This document shows positions 42,604 to 52,815 of a stretch of DNA of 64,000 bases, piece after piece. Every line of letters starts with the position of its first letter. The first letter of the stretch is position 1. The notes below the pieces were generated by a model. That model was not told the origin of the DNA and made no database searches. It saw nothing but the letters and a program-made list of their open reading frames with translations. The stretch lies in the NCBI GenBank assembly GCA_026182355.1, contig JAPFBL010000379.1:62001-126000 (forward strand), read 5' to 3'. Position numbers and translations under genes: made by a program. The stretch comes from Hermatobates lingyangjiaoensis (taxonomy: Eukaryota > Arthropoda > Insecta > Hemiptera > Hermatobatidae).

Positions 42604-42780
42604 TTTATTTATGATTTATTTATTTATTTATTTATTATTTATTTATTTATTATTTTTTTTTTATTTATTTATTTATTATTTTTTATTTTACTTTTTATTT
42701 ATTATTTTTATTAATTTTAATTTGATTTATCTACTTTTTTATAATTTTTTATAGTTATAATTTTTACTCGTTCCTTTTAC
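42604..42780. repeat. (TTTA)n / T-rich tract
   Basis: ATTTATTTATTTATT repeats and T runs directly after the PLE 3 stop codon, inside its 3' untranslated region. Confidence 0.9.
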
Positions 42781-42904
42781 GTCTTAATTTGGCTCTTCAT
42801 TTCCTTCCCTCCCTTCCCCCGCTTGGTGGTAAGTGGTGGGGTACTGGCTGCGGTTTCCGAGTTCAGTACCGCCCTGTCTTCCTGCGGGACTCTTCGCTCT
42901 TCGC

Positions 42905-42953
42905 TCTTCGCACCTCCTGATGACGACGATTGTCGAAATATCGATGTGAGTTA
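42905..42953 (+). ncRNA. Hammerhead ribozyme, stem III ATAT (right repeat of PLE 3)
   Basis: CGCACCTC, CTGATGA at 42917-42923, C, GAC-gatt-GTC, GAAA, ATAT, C, GATGTGAG. Helix I pairs CGCACCTC with GATGTGAG with two mismatches. Confidence 0.8.
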
Positions 42954-42987
42954 TGTCTGTGTCTTTCTGTGTGTTTCCTTCGTTTTT

Positions 42988-42989
<2 letters not shown>

Positions 42990-43077
<88 letters not shown>

Positions 43078-43082
43078 GTGTA
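42990..43082. repeat. (TA)n(TG)n microsatellite
   Basis: TA repeat to about 43032, then TG repeat. Confidence 0.95.
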
Positions 43083-43525
43083 TCTCTGACAACACCTGTG
43101 CGTGTTGTTTTTCTTTTTTCAATGTCATGGTTCAACATGTCTTACTCTGCATGGATATATTTACGTTTGACAGTCAGCATGTGAGAATGACGTGTTATTT
43201 TGTTTATTTGCTCTGAATTGATAAATAAATACCACACATTTAAAGATATTTCTAATAGACTTCTAGGAATATGTCAGCAAGTCGGCGCAGTCTTCCTAGA
43301 ACAAGACTTTCTCTTGTACTGTCATTGAACCTATCAGTATGTCACTCTATTGCGTCACCGAGCGCTTTCTATTCCCAAGAAAGCGGTTGGCACATTCTAT
43401 CAATTACTAGAACCAACCATGGATATAATTTATACTCTTCATATTTTTACTGCAAATATAAATAAATTAAGAGATCAGAGGAAATTATAGTAATTTAAAT
43501 TCATTGTAAAGTAAAAAAAGTTAAT
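43083..43525. other. No recognisable feature
   Basis: No coding or repeat signal that I can support, apart from AAATAAATACCACACATT near 43.22 kb, which resembles the tail of the ACGCGT-class palindromes. Confidence 0.4.
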
Positions 43526-43534
43526 GCAATAATT

Positions 43535-43880
43535 GTTTGTTGTTTGTTTGTTCCCAAACTTATCAGGTTTTTACCTTTTAGTGCTGTTATAGAGGTTGAA
43601 ATTGTGGCTCATTTATAATTTGGCCCCCATTCTAGTAATGGCTGAGCCATATTACCTGTTGATTTTACATTCCGAGTCCTAAATTTTGCCTAATTCAAGT
43701 TAATTTAGACTAGGGATCTTTAAAAGTAATTGACATCGTGCAGGCTCGGGACTAACGCCTTAATGTCCTCTCTGATGAGCAACGTGCTAAGATTTATTCA
43801 TCTCACGCATGAGGATCGAACCTGGGATCTACAAGTTCATGAGTGCGTACGTTAACCAGTGATCTAACCTGGCCCCCCAG
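43535..43880 (-). repeat. tRNA-derived SINE
   Basis: The minus-strand head ends GGCCAGGTTAGATCACTGG near 43875. The body includes GTGTGAGATGAATAAATC-like, CAGGCTCGGGACTAACG and CACCTTTTAGTGCTG-type tail blocks near 43.57 kb. Confidence 0.75.
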
Positions 43881-43884
43881 TTAA

Positions 43885-44200
43885 TGAAACAGTCTCCACA
43901 TATAGAAGTTTAATAATATAAACAAACAACGCGTTTCGTACACGATGTGTTCTTCTTTAGGCATAAAAATAAACAAATACATTGGCATCAGGGAGTTATC
44001 TACAGTATAAAGACATCTTTTATGCTATAGATAACTCATTGATGGCATTGTATTTTTTTATTTTTATGCCTGAAGAAGACACTGCGTGTTCAAAATGCGT
44101 TGTTTATATTGTTAAACTTCTAATGTGGAGACTATGTCATTCACTTTTTTTTATCCAATGTCTAAATACCACAAAATAACTGATTGCACTGCCTTAGGAA
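43885..44200. mobile_element. ACGCGT-class palindromic hammerhead unit
   Basis: The arms 43890-43990 and 44035-44140 mirror each other around ACAGTATAAAGACATC. Both ribozymes are damaged: CTAAAGA core on the left (minus), and AAAA for GAAA on the right (plus, CTGAAGA at 44082). The GATTGCAC tail at 44184 is as in the 23.4-kb unit. No clear TSD. Confidence 0.7.
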
Positions 44201-44249
44201 TAATTTTAAACTCCATATTTTTGCTTTTTACATCACTCTCATATCACTT

Positions 44250-44400
44250 CATACGAAATTAATTCGTACGGGAAGCGGCTTCGTTTGACGAGTTTTTCGT
44301 AAGACGAGTTTTTCGTAAGGCGAATCACTAATTACATGTAGCCTAGTGCTTCCCAGCTCCCAGTACTACCCCAATATGTACATGATAAAGTAAAATAACC
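44250..44400. repeat. TIR element fragment, left part
   Basis: CGTTTGACGAGTTTTTCGTAAGACGAGTTTTTCGTAAGG resembles in part the right-hand segment at 45.23-45.37 kb in inverted sense. It may be the other side of one element split by later insertions. Confidence 0.35.
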
Positions 44401-44540
44401 AATATATGTAATAATCAATGATCAAACCACAATAGCAAATGTGAAAACAATGATTTATATATTCATATTCTGGTTTGATCATTGATTGTTATTTCACGTG
44501 TTTATGTGAAATCTTTTTATGTATGTAATAATCAATATAA
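44401..44540. repeat. AGATCT-class element remnants
   Basis: ATCAATGATCAAACCACAAT near 44.42 kb and its inverted partner near 44.47 kb, without a ribozyme. Confidence 0.6.
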
Positions 44541-44544
44541 TAAT

Positions 44545-44715
44545 TACTTTTCCGGTGAAAATACAATCCGAAATGGACAAATAATGTTCAATGTAGATAA
44601 AGAAATATAGAGAAATTAAACACTTACAGTCTCTAGTTTTCGGTTTGAACAGTCTTCAGCAGAGATAAGAGAGGGAAACCAAGCACATTGGTATGGAGAC
44701 GGTTCAAGACCGAAT
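44545..44715 (-). mobile_element. AATT-class hammerhead element
   Basis: GAAAATACAATCCGAAATGG outer sequence, ribozyme at 44630-44663 (CTGAAGA, C, TGTT/AACC, GAAA, AACT so stem III is mutated), then the usual GAGAGGGAAACCAAGC block. Confidence 0.6.
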
Positions 44716-45019
44716 AATATATAATCATATTATTTAATTATAAAATTAAATAATAATAATACATAACAATATGTAAAGTCATGTACTTTTGGATATGAGC
44801 AACCGGGTGGGTGAGGATACAGATATTTCTTAAGTGCAAAACCAACACCCATGTACTGCACGAACAACGAACACAACTTAATTTAAATTTTAAAGTGAAA
44901 AAGAAATTTTTTTTTAGCATTTTAGAACTTATATTCATATTTTTTTTAAATTTCAGATCTTTTGTCACATTTTTTTACTTTTCTGTTTTTATTTTTCACT
45001 TGTTTCAAATGCCATCGTC

Positions 45020-45375
45020 TGAGATAAGCTTCCCCTTGTTTGAGGGAATGCCCTGATCATGAGAGCCCTGACCAATGCGATAACAATTAGATAAAGTCAC
45101 TTTCAAAACAAGATAAAACGAAGCTATCTGTGTTACAAAAAACCTCATAATCTTGGGAAAACGATAAGAAAAAAACCCCCTATATTTTAAAGGTATGTTT
45201 ATGTTTGTGAGCTGAGAAAACATTTTTTCGTATTTTTTTGATTTTGGCCTTTCGTATAATGAAATACAGTTCGTCAAAAAAAATGAGAAACTTTTTTTTT
45301 TCCCAGAAAGGCCTTTCGAAAGATTGAAATTTCGTAAGAAAAAGTTTTCATATCAAGAGGTACCTCTGTATGTAT
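45020..45375. repeat. TIR element fragment, right part
   Basis: It ends TATCAAGAGGTACCTCTGTA; inverted this reads TACAGAGGTACCTCTTGATA, a TA-flanked end typical of pogo/Tigger-type elements. Interior TTTCGTA repeats. No ORF accepted. Confidence 0.5.
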
Positions 45376-45436
45376 AGAGGTTTATGAGGTACAAGGTTCT
45401 ACCACGTAAATAATATTTCGTCATTTTTTCAAGATA

Positions 45437-46083
45437 TACAGTAATTCCTCATTTTTCGCGGATAATGGGGACCGAAGACACCCGCGAAAAGCGAAAATCC
45501 GCGAATAATGGACGCGCTTTTATAAAAGCCTCTAAAGCTCAAACAACGGCCTTTCCAACAAAGAGAGAATCCTGACCTTACTGAATACTGCAATGTGTGG
45601 TAAATAAAAATGAAAAACGAAAAGAAAAAAATCAGAAATAATTCTGAACAAAGACTAATGTTTAGTGCGTAGATTCACAAGGGCGTGGGTGGCGTGGTAA
45701 ACTGGAAGTTGGGCGATATGAATTAGCCAATCAGATCAAAGGAAAACTTCTATTTTTTGATATTTTTATTATTCTCTTGTTACAATTGATTATGTTTTAA
45801 TATTTTTCATTAATTTTTAGTCTTTATTGAATATTTTTTAATAGCTTTTATTAGCCTTTAATTTAATACTGTAAAATATATTTTGACCCAGCAAGTCACT
45901 GGTTGTTTTATATCTTTCTCGATTGTACAAGAAGAATCCTGTATATTTTCTTCTCTAATACTAACTACTGTACTTTTTCATTACTCTTGTATTTTTTTTT
46001 ATTTTTTACTGCAATTACAGTTGAATATTTTTTTATATTTTTTAATTTTTAATTAAACCGCGAACTAGCGAGGGGTTACTGTA
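45437..46083. mobile_element. pogo/Tigger-like MITE
   Basis: The element spans 45439-46081 between TA dinucleotides. Left end CAGTAATTCCTCATTTTTCG; right end inverted CAGTAACCCCTCGCTAGTTCG. Subterminal CCGCGAAAAGCGAAAATCCGC is in the style of Tigger elements. Non-coding, 643 bp. Confidence 0.8.
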
Positions 46084-46223
46084 TTCAACCTGACCAAAAT
46101 TCTGAGAAGAAGAAAAAGTGTTTATAAAGCATAACGTTATGGTAAGATTACACCGCGATAGCACTTATATCAGATCCACATTCATGTTGGTTAGAAATCC
46201 TTTAAATGTAGACTAGCTTTATC

Positions 46224-46938
46224 TTAACTCTTTCGTGGTCCATCAAGCAAAACTCGCCGTGCACAAAAGCGACAGACGTCTATATCCGTCCTTTTCTTAG
46301 CCTGCATAAATGACCCAGACGTGCCATGCCGTCGTGTTCCAATGCTATTTAGGGCCAAAATATTAAAGGTGTTTATGTTGTGCACTGCTTTAGCCCACTC
46401 AGTGGAAATTTTGTACAGATTTCAGTAGCAACTATGTCATTTCTCCTAAAGGATTAGAGTGCGCTCTACAAGGTCAGTGCGCTCCCAGCTATTGATGGGT
46501 GGGGTTGTGCTTCGCGTGCGCCCCGTATCAACCTTTGTTGTTGTTTAACAAGAAGTAACCCGGTTTATCATCTGAATTTTGACGTATACATTTTAAATTA
46601 CTAATTTTTTCTATTTTATAGGTATTTTATCAATTATAAACCTAGAATAATGGCTAAAAGAAGTCTAAATGATACAGAAATTAGTGAAATGTTATTCATA
46701 TGATCAAATGTAGACGACTCCGATATTGACAAAACTTTTGGGTCAAATGAGAGTAGCAGTGACAGCACTGATGTATCAGAGGATTGTTAATTTGTTAAAT
46801 TAATTATTGATATTAATTAGTTTATCAATGTGACAAAAAACTACTTGTTTGCGTCTGTTATAAATACATGTAATGAGTGGCATCAATTGTGCAAAATGTT
46901 ACGACGGTTACAGCCGTAATGGACCACGAAAGAGTTAA
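46224..46938 (+). mobile_element. piggyBac-type element, internally deleted
   Basis: TTAA at 46224-46227 and 46935-46938 flank a 707-bp element whose 16-bp ends are perfectly inverted: CTCTTTCGTGGTCCAT. TTAA duplication and short TIRs are diagnostic of the piggyBac superfamily. It retains a 5' leader and the first codons of the transposase. Confidence 0.9.
46650..46790 (+). pseudogene. piggyBac transposase N-terminal remnant
   Basis: ATG at 46650 begins MAKRSLNDTEISEMLFI, a TGA, then SNVDDSDIDKTFGSNESSSD, STDVSEDC and a stop. The acidic Ser/Asp-rich start is usual for piggyBac transposases; the DDD catalytic domain is deleted, so the element depends on an outside enzyme. An acceptor-like TTTTATAG lies just upstream. 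Confidence 0.65.
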
Positions 46939-46939
46939 G

Positions 46940-47445
46940 TTCTTTTTTCTATATTTCTTCTTGATGTATACCCAGGTAGCAAAATACATTCTCCAAAAGT
47001 TTCCTCTTCTATTTTACAGTATGCATCCGTAAAAGAATCACACGACACACTTCAAGAATAACGCGGCACAGTGGTTCGAGTATCACTGTACAAGATACTA
47101 GTATTTCATTACTTGAATCCTGTTTAGATTTGCCAGCACTGAGTATAGTAAGGCCATACTAAATACGAAAAGCCTTCTCCGAACGCATCCCAAACTGTTT
47201 TATTTCCCATCTCATTTAAAGTTCCAGTCACGTAAAAGTCCATCGCATTCCTCACTCCACCCAAACTCTCCTTATTGCTAAATTACTTCTGCCTAACTTG
47301 CCAAAAAACACATAGGTTTTAATCTAAAGATCCAGGGAAATAATAATTTCTGGCGTCTTTCCACTTTCCATGTGACAACTTCAGATAACCAATGCTTTGC
47401 AAACGGGAGAACTGATATATTGAAGATATGAAGATATATATATAT
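46940..47445. other. No recognisable feature
   Basis: No gene or repeat that I can support. Confidence 0.45.
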
Positions 47446-47447
47446 AT

Positions 47448-47580
47448 ATGATCAAACCACAATAAGAAAATGGGAAAACAAGGATAGTCTTGTCTTTAGT
47501 CTTCTTTTCCCATTTTCTTATTGTGGTTTGATCATTGATTGTTTTTTCACGTGTTTATGTGAAATCTTTATATAATATAT
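47448..47580. repeat. AGATCT-class palindrome without ribozyme
   Basis: TGATCAAACCACAATAAGAA and its mirror TTCTTATTGTGGTTTGATCA flank a short centre (GATAGTCTTGTC). The hammerhead has been deleted. Confidence 0.7.
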
Positions 47581-47659
47581 ATATAACTGATATACTGAAG
47601 ATATAATATATTGAAGAACTGATATATTGAAGATATAATGGTATACAACTGATATATAT

Positions 47660-47800
47660 ATAACTGATATATTTGTAAAAGTAGGAAGCAGTCCTTCATT
47701 TAAACATATATTGTTAAATAACACCCCATATTTGGCTTGTATCTGTTTCTTACACAATTTCTCCAGTTTCCGGGATTCCTTCCTTGTCCTTTCATTAAAA
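47660..47800 (-). pseudogene. PLE N-terminal segment
   Basis: Minus-strand residues KLCKKQIQAKYGVLFNN and ICLNEGLLPTFTN, then TA-rich DNA. Close to the copies at 50.1 and 52.3 kb. Confidence 0.6.
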
Positions 47801-47849
47801 CTATAAATTTATAAATTAATAATTTTAATATATAAATTTAATATTAATT

Positions 47850-48060
47850 TATATTTTATAAATTGAATTATTTCTTATATTTCCTTTGTTTTGTAGGCCT
47901 ATGAAAAAGATTTGAAATAAAAACCGAAACGTTGGCAATGAGAGTTTAATTTGAACCTGAAGAACTGACGGAGTCCTGATAAAATTTAATTTTAAACGTC
48001 TTAAATCAGCAGCAGGTCGTCTTGTAAACGCATATTTACGAGTACCAAGAAAGAAGTGGA
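47850..48060 (+). repeat. PLE-family terminal sequence, ACGT class, ribozyme lost
   Basis: GGCCTATGAAAAAGATTTG, CCGAAACGTTGGCAATGAG: the 3' half of a hammerhead (GAAA, ACGT, T, GG) without the CUGANGA half. An inverted relative lies at 52.82-53.04 kb. Confidence 0.45.
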
Positions 48061-48334
48061 ACAAAAACGGAAACTGAAACCTGTGCTCTGATTGGCCAAC
48101 AAGATAAGTTTATTGGATCAATCAGAAAAACACCTTTGACCAAGGATTTGATGGCCGAAAGCTCAAACATTTCTATAATGCTACTTGAACAATTGATATG
48201 GCAACTCCAGCCAGAAGAAAAAAAAATTGGCTACAAATTTTCACGATGAAAATCGTGAGATCTGTTTTGTTCAAAAAACACATGAAAAAAAAAACAAAAC
48301 AAAATGTTGAAAATAAATACCTTATTTTCGCAAT

Positions 48335-48830
48335 TAAAACCCCACTTAACCTGGGGTTTTAATTACACACAAAGTAAAGAAATACACTTCAAACTTAAAT
48401 TTTTGGCCAATCCGTCTTCAGGAGGGAAACAAAGGGGAGGGAGACCAAAGAGTAAATAAAGAATAAATAAGAGTAAATAAGGAGTAAATAACGAACTTAC
48501 ATCTAATGAAACTAAACGTTATCCATCTGTAGTAATATTATATATTCAACTCCGTGTGAAAATTGCGATGCAGTTTACATTGGTCAAACAAAACAGTATT
48601 TAAAAGATAGCAACATAAATATGATATTAAATAAAAAAAATCATATTGTGCTTTAGCCTATCACTCAATGAACAATAGACATAACTTTAATCTAGACGAC
48701 ACGAAGATTATAGATTATGAACATGGATTATAATAGAAATTATACAAATTCAGAAAAAAAATGTATGTACAAAAGAACGGATACTGATAACCTAAGTAAA
48801 ATATATAGCTTATTAATTAGGAATTAAAAA
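48335..48830 (+). pseudogene. Penelope-like element 5, GIY-YIG remnant
   Basis: A minus-strand decayed hammerhead at 48398-48425 (CTGAAGA, C, GG/CC, AAAA, AATTT) caps the left side. From about 48530 residues NIIYSTPCENCDAVYIGQTK then QYLKDS match the GIY-YIG start (IY..PC..C...YIGQT). Downstream frames are broken by stops (NLDDTKIIDY-like, then SLLIRN). No RT is seen. It is an old, 5'-truncated copy. Confidence 0.65.
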
Positions 48831-49019
48831 TTGTGTCTGTAGTTTCCATTTTCTTTTTTGATGTAGTTTTCATGGGTTTTTTAAATTTTTTTTGACTTAT
48901 CAAGTCTAATAATATAGAATGTTGGTTAAACTGTCGCTAGGGGCAGCACAATAGGATTATTTGAATACAATGGTATGAAATTATTTTTTTTTTGCAATAG
49001 AAAAATACCAGTATAATTA

Positions 49020-49170
49020 TATACATTAATTAAAAAATGTAACTTAAAAAAATTGTTTCATGTTACTGTAATTAAAGTCTGTATGGATGTAGCCTTGAAG
49101 ATGTCTACAAACATAGACGAAACGTCGGCTTAAAGGTGTGTTGTTTCAAACTGGACTAAACCAGGATAAA
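49020..49170 (+). mobile_element. ACGT-class hammerhead element
   Basis: TTACTGTAATTAAAGTCTGTA, then TTGAAGA (C3 lost), T, GTCTA/TAGAC, GAAA, ACGT, C, GGC. Otherwise intact. Confidence 0.6.
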
Positions 49171-49329
49171 AAAAAATATATTAAATATATTGCTAAATAG
49201 CAGACCAGATTCTGCTATGTTTTTGTAATTGTTCTTTTTCGTAATTTCTTTTCTATTCTGCAAAGGTAATAACAATAACAAATTTCCGAGGGACATACTG
49301 GCGGCAATAACATATACTAATAACTGATA

Positions 49330-49440
49330 CTGTATATGAACAGACTAACTTGTAACTTGTGTTTATAGGAGAAAACACAGGCTTTCGACCTCTTAGGTCA
49401 TCTTCAGGTGAATGAAAATAAATAACAGCCTAATAAGAAT
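49330..49440 (-). mobile_element. Hammerhead-bearing segment
   Basis: Minus strand at 49379-49412: CTGAAGA, T, GACCT-aag-AGGTC (five pairs), GAAA, AGCCTG. The strong helix II supports a former ribozyme; stem III is no longer a palindrome. Confidence 0.55.
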
Positions 49441-49509
49441 AAAGGAAGTTAAAAGAATACGAAATATAACATAGACACTTCAAACACATAGAGATAACAA
49501 TTGATAAAC

Positions 49510-49925
49510 CCACGTCACACTAGCGCTCCTAGTGTACGGGAAGTTAACCACATATCACTCATTTTTTATTAATATAATTTTAGGATCAAAGGATCGTTAT
49601 AAGTTTATGTTATTGCCTCCAGTATGTCTCTAGGAAATTTATTATTTTTATTTTCTTTGCAGCATAGAAAAGTTATTACAAAAAAAAGTAATTACTGAAA
49701 AAAATCGTGAATGCAGAATCTGCTTTGCTATTTAATAATGCAATTCATTATGTATTTAATATTTAATTTACTTTTTTAGGTAGAACTGTTGGAACACAAG
49801 GCCAAATAGATCCGGCCCAGGTAATAACAGGGACCCCTTATGTCACTCACCCTCTCCCCCCCCCCCCTCGCAAGGCTTTGAACAAACAACCTTAATCCCT
49901 CTAATTGACTCTAGTTTGCTTATAT
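49510..49925. other. No recognisable feature
   Basis: Includes a 15-base C run at about 49853-49867. No supportable gene. Confidence 0.4.
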
Positions 49926-49944
49926 AAAAGGAAAAAGCAATTGA

Positions 49945-50135
49945 GAATCATTCTCCTCCTGAAGATGGCTTTATGATGGAGATTAAAAATGTTGACTGTT
50001 AACTGTGTAGGAAGTTTGTTATATATTTTAGTTACAACAACGAAATCCTTATTTAGGATAATAGAGAAACTTATAAAGGAGAAAGTTTCTGTCAATCATG
50101 GATATGTTTTTAATAATAATTATATATATATATAT
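49945..50135 (+). pseudogene. PLE terminal repeat with N-terminal segment
   Basis: A decayed hammerhead at 49957-49990 (CTGAAGA, T, GGCTT..., AAAA) precedes MLTVNCVGSLLYILVTTTK, SLFRIIEKLIKEKVSVNHGY, ending at (TA)n. Its mirror copy follows on the other strand. Confidence 0.55.
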
Positions 50136-50300
50136 ATATATATAATAAAAAATATGACCATATTTTGCTGAAACTTGCTTCTTAATAAGTTTTTCAAGTT
50201 TTCTGAATAGAGTTCTTGTTACTATATCAACAGTATATAATATACTTCCGATAGTCGACATGTTACATGTTTCTGCTGTCCTCAGCCATTATCAAGACAT
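50135..50300 (-). pseudogene. PLE N-terminal segment and decayed hammerhead
   Basis: Minus strand: hammerhead remnant at 50250-50290 (TTGATAA, helix II GGCTG/CAGC, GAAACATGT), then MSTIGSILYTVDIVTR, TLFRKLEKLIKKQVSAKYGH, and (TA)n. Together with the next feature it shows the order C-terminus, hammerhead, ORF start. Confidence 0.6.
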
Positions 50301-50384
50301 AACTGAGTTTGAAATAGATTGTTCCATTATATAAGAGAAGTGAAATGTGTTGAGGAGGTTGGGGGATTAAAGTTGTTTTTCTGA

Positions 50385-50612
50385 ATCCTTTGGGTTGAGT
50401 GACCAGGTTAGGAGTTTTGTTGCCTCTACCTGGAGAGGTCCCACTAGACCTGGGGTTGATCTAAATAGTTTTAACACTTTCTCGCTATTTTCTAACTGGA
50501 TATTAATATATGGCTTCGTTTTCTGTATGATTATGGCTTCTGTTAATTTGAGTCTATGCTGGTCCTGTTCTTTTTTTTTGTGGTACGACCACAACGGAAC
50601 TCTGTAAACCAT
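50385..50612 (-). pseudogene. PLE C-terminal fragment (after GIY-YIG)
   Basis: The minus-strand frame includes QDQHRLKLTEAIIIQKTKPY and INIQLENSEKVLKLF, equivalent to the tails at 0.6 and 30.75 kb. The GIY-YIG core upstream (toward 50.7 kb) is missing. Confidence 0.7.
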
Positions 50613-50734
50613 TTCTTAACCATTGAAAGTGTTAGTTGTCCACTAATAGATTACAGATGACGGCAAAACTGTTGCATTTGGAGTAACTGCGCGGGAAATT
50701 TAAAAAGTCACTGACTTATCAACCCGCCCTCATG

Positions 50735-50900
50735 TATATATATATTGGTATAAATAGGCAGCAGATCCTCTTTTAAACAGGTATCATTAAAATTAACCGC
50801 AGTCTCGGCATTCACGATCTTAAGACTGAGAGATTCGATCCTACGAACTAACCTCCTGCTAACAGGGTTCAACTGGAAAAGGAGTTGGCCAAGTGACATG
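50735..50900 (-). pseudogene. PLE N-terminal segment
   Basis: Minus strand: MSLGQLLFQLNPVSRRLVRR, IESLSLKIVNAETAVNFND, CLKEDLLPIYTN, then (TA)n. Open frame, solo copy. Confidence 0.65.
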
Positions 50901-51037
50901 TTAAATTAAAATCGATGACTCATGCTTAGTCATTGCTATTAATAGATTAAAAGGATTAGTACAGGTTAATATAAAGAGAAGGTCAAAGGTCAATAATGAA
51001 CAAGAAACAAGCGGTTAGAATAAAAGAATATATAAAA

Positions 51038-51076
51038 GAGTATATATATATATATATATATATGTACACAAACATA

Positions 51077-51117
<41 letters not shown>

Positions 51118-51132
51118 ACACACACACACATG
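51038..51132. repeat. (TA)n(CA)n microsatellite
   Basis: TA to about 51063 then CA repeats with TACACA interruptions. Confidence 0.95.
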
Positions 51133-51460
51133 CAGAAATCATTGACAATATGTCAAAAACCTATTTTGGGGACTTCGAATCATTTAAATCTCTCGAAGTT
51201 CAAATCAATTGTTTTATGACTACTATAGTTACTTATGGAGATATAAAAGTATGGTATACATTAGGAAAACAGTGTTCCATTAATTATAGTAAAGTTGCTT
51301 GAAATTTTAATAACTTTTATTCTCAGGTGTGATGAGATATAAGAGGTGTTTATGAAGCATAGTATGTGTGTTTGTGTAGTGAAAAGAAATACACTATTGA
51401 GTAAATATATTAGAAAATACATGCGGAGTTCAATACAATTTATTGCTTTGCGTATTTTCC
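51133..51460. other. No recognisable feature
   Basis: No supportable gene or repeat. Confidence 0.45.
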
Positions 51461-51464
51461 AATG

Positions 51465-51800
51465 CCTACACTTAAAGGCTTCCACCTTTCAGGGCTGATC
51501 TACGGGCGGGAAGTGTGGCTCATTTATCATTTGGCACCCATTTCAGTTAATGTTTACGTAATGTTTACTACATTATCTGGTTGATTCAGCGCTGGGAGTC
51601 GTACGTTTTTCTTAACTCAAATGGATTTTGAATAGGAGATCTTTAACGAGTGGCTGACAGTCAGCTTCACATTCTCTCAGACTGTCAACGACGTGATCTG
51701 ATTTATTCATCTCACTCGTGAATAAATTTAGGTCCAGACTGGGTATTGAACCCACGATTTACCATTCTAGAGGCACGCACGTTGACACCGGGCAACACTG
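51465..51800 (-). repeat. tRNA-derived SINE, diverged head
   Basis: Tail block CACCTTTCAGGGCTGATCTACG, then GTGTGGCTCATTTATCATTTG, GATCTTTAACGAGTGGCTGAC and GGTATTGAACCCACGATTTACC (box B on minus). The head is damaged (ACGTTGACACCGGG). Confidence 0.7.
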
Positions 51801-51876
51801 ACAACTAAACCAAAGGTAGTTAATGCATCGAAACTAACACTGAAACATTGAAACTCGTTTCTATTTTATTTTTCAA

Positions 51877-51879
<3 letters not shown>

Positions 51880-51938
<59 letters not shown>

Positions 51939-51945
51939 CATATAC
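51880..51945. repeat. (TA)n tract
   Basis: About 50 bp of TA next to unassigned DNA with ACATGTTTCGTATCC (52.07 kb), a possible remnant of an ACATGT-class ribozyme. Confidence 0.85.
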
Positions 51946-52164
51946 ATATTCTCAACTTGCTCTTGACCTCTTAATTCAACACAATATTTGATAAGTTTTT
52001 TGAGAGCTACGTATTGGAAGTGATTTCTCCTTATTACGCCAATATTTTCATGTATTTATTCACCAACATGTTTCGTATCCCTGGTAATGATGTATAAGTG
52101 CATCGAATCGTTGGCCTAATAACGAGAGGTTCATTTCCCAGACACATCGCTCAAAAAAAACTTA

Positions 52165-52670
52165 TCAAATATATATATATATTCGTAAATTTTGGTAGCA
52201 GTCCTTCTTTGACACACACATTGAAAATGACACCAAATTTAGCTGATACCTGTTCCTTAACAAGTTTCTCAATTTTCCTAAATAACACTCTCGTTATTTC
52301 GTCTACACAATAAAGTATATCTCCTATGGTGGACATGTTTCGAATGATCAACATTCATCATCAGGACATGAATAAGATCTAAGGTGAAATATCTGGTTTA
52401 TATATACATGGAGAAAGTAGAAGGGTTTGTTTTCCATAAAGTTTAAGAATGGTGGGCGTTAATCCTTATTTCAGATAAGGATTCAGATAACCAGATATTT
52501 CACCTTAGATCTTATTCACGTCCTGATAATGAATGTTGATCATTCGAAACATGTCCACCATAGGAGATGTACTTTATTGTGTAGACGAAATAACGAGAGT
52601 GTTATTTAGAAAAATTGAGAAACTTGTTAAGAAACAGGTATCAGCTAAATTTGGTGTCATTTTAAATAAT

Positions 52671-52690
<20 letters not shown>
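52165..52690. mobile_element. Inverted pair of PLE terminal repeats, ACATGT class
   Basis: The arms 52172-52410 (minus) and 52486-52670 (plus) are nearly identical inverted copies. Each carries a hammerhead followed by the same N-terminal peptide (MSTIGDILYCVDEITRVLFR, KIEKLVKEQVSAKFG). (TA)n tracts close both ends. There is no further PLE sequence between them. Confidence 0.8.
52326..52372 (-). ncRNA. Hammerhead ribozyme motif, stem III ACATGT
   Basis: Minus strand: CTGATGA, T, GAATG/CATTC (five pairs), GAAA, ACATGT, C. The plus-arm twin at 52523-52560 has CTGATAA, losing G8. Confidence 0.75.
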
Positions 52691-52699
<9 letters not shown>

Positions 52700-52706
<7 letters not shown>

Positions 52707-52815
52707 ACTATCAATGATTAAACCACAATATGAAATGGGAAAACAAGACTAAGATCGTTCAATCGTAACAAGAGGTCTTCTTCAGAGACAAAAACCCAAC
52801 TGAGTTGAATATATA
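52700..52815 (-). mobile_element. AGATCT-class hammerhead element, decayed
   Basis: AATGATTAAACCACAATATG outer end; ribozyme with CTGAAGA core but GAACGATCTT for GAAAGATCTT. Confidence 0.55.

Larger units (their letters stand above)
40807..43032 (+). mobile_element. Penelope-like element 3, bounded by inverted terminal repeats
   Basis: The left terminal arm (about 40835-41001) is the reverse complement of the right terminal repeat (about 42829-42998), each with an intact hammerhead. Between them is a 5'-truncated PLE ORF starting directly at the arm. (TA)n tracts lie on both outer sides. A 5' end capped by an inverted piece of the terminal repeat is a known habit of PLE insertions. Confidence 0.9.

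Noticed and set aside
49853..49867. Regulatory G-quadruplex
   Set aside because: It is a single C run, without the four spaced tracts required.
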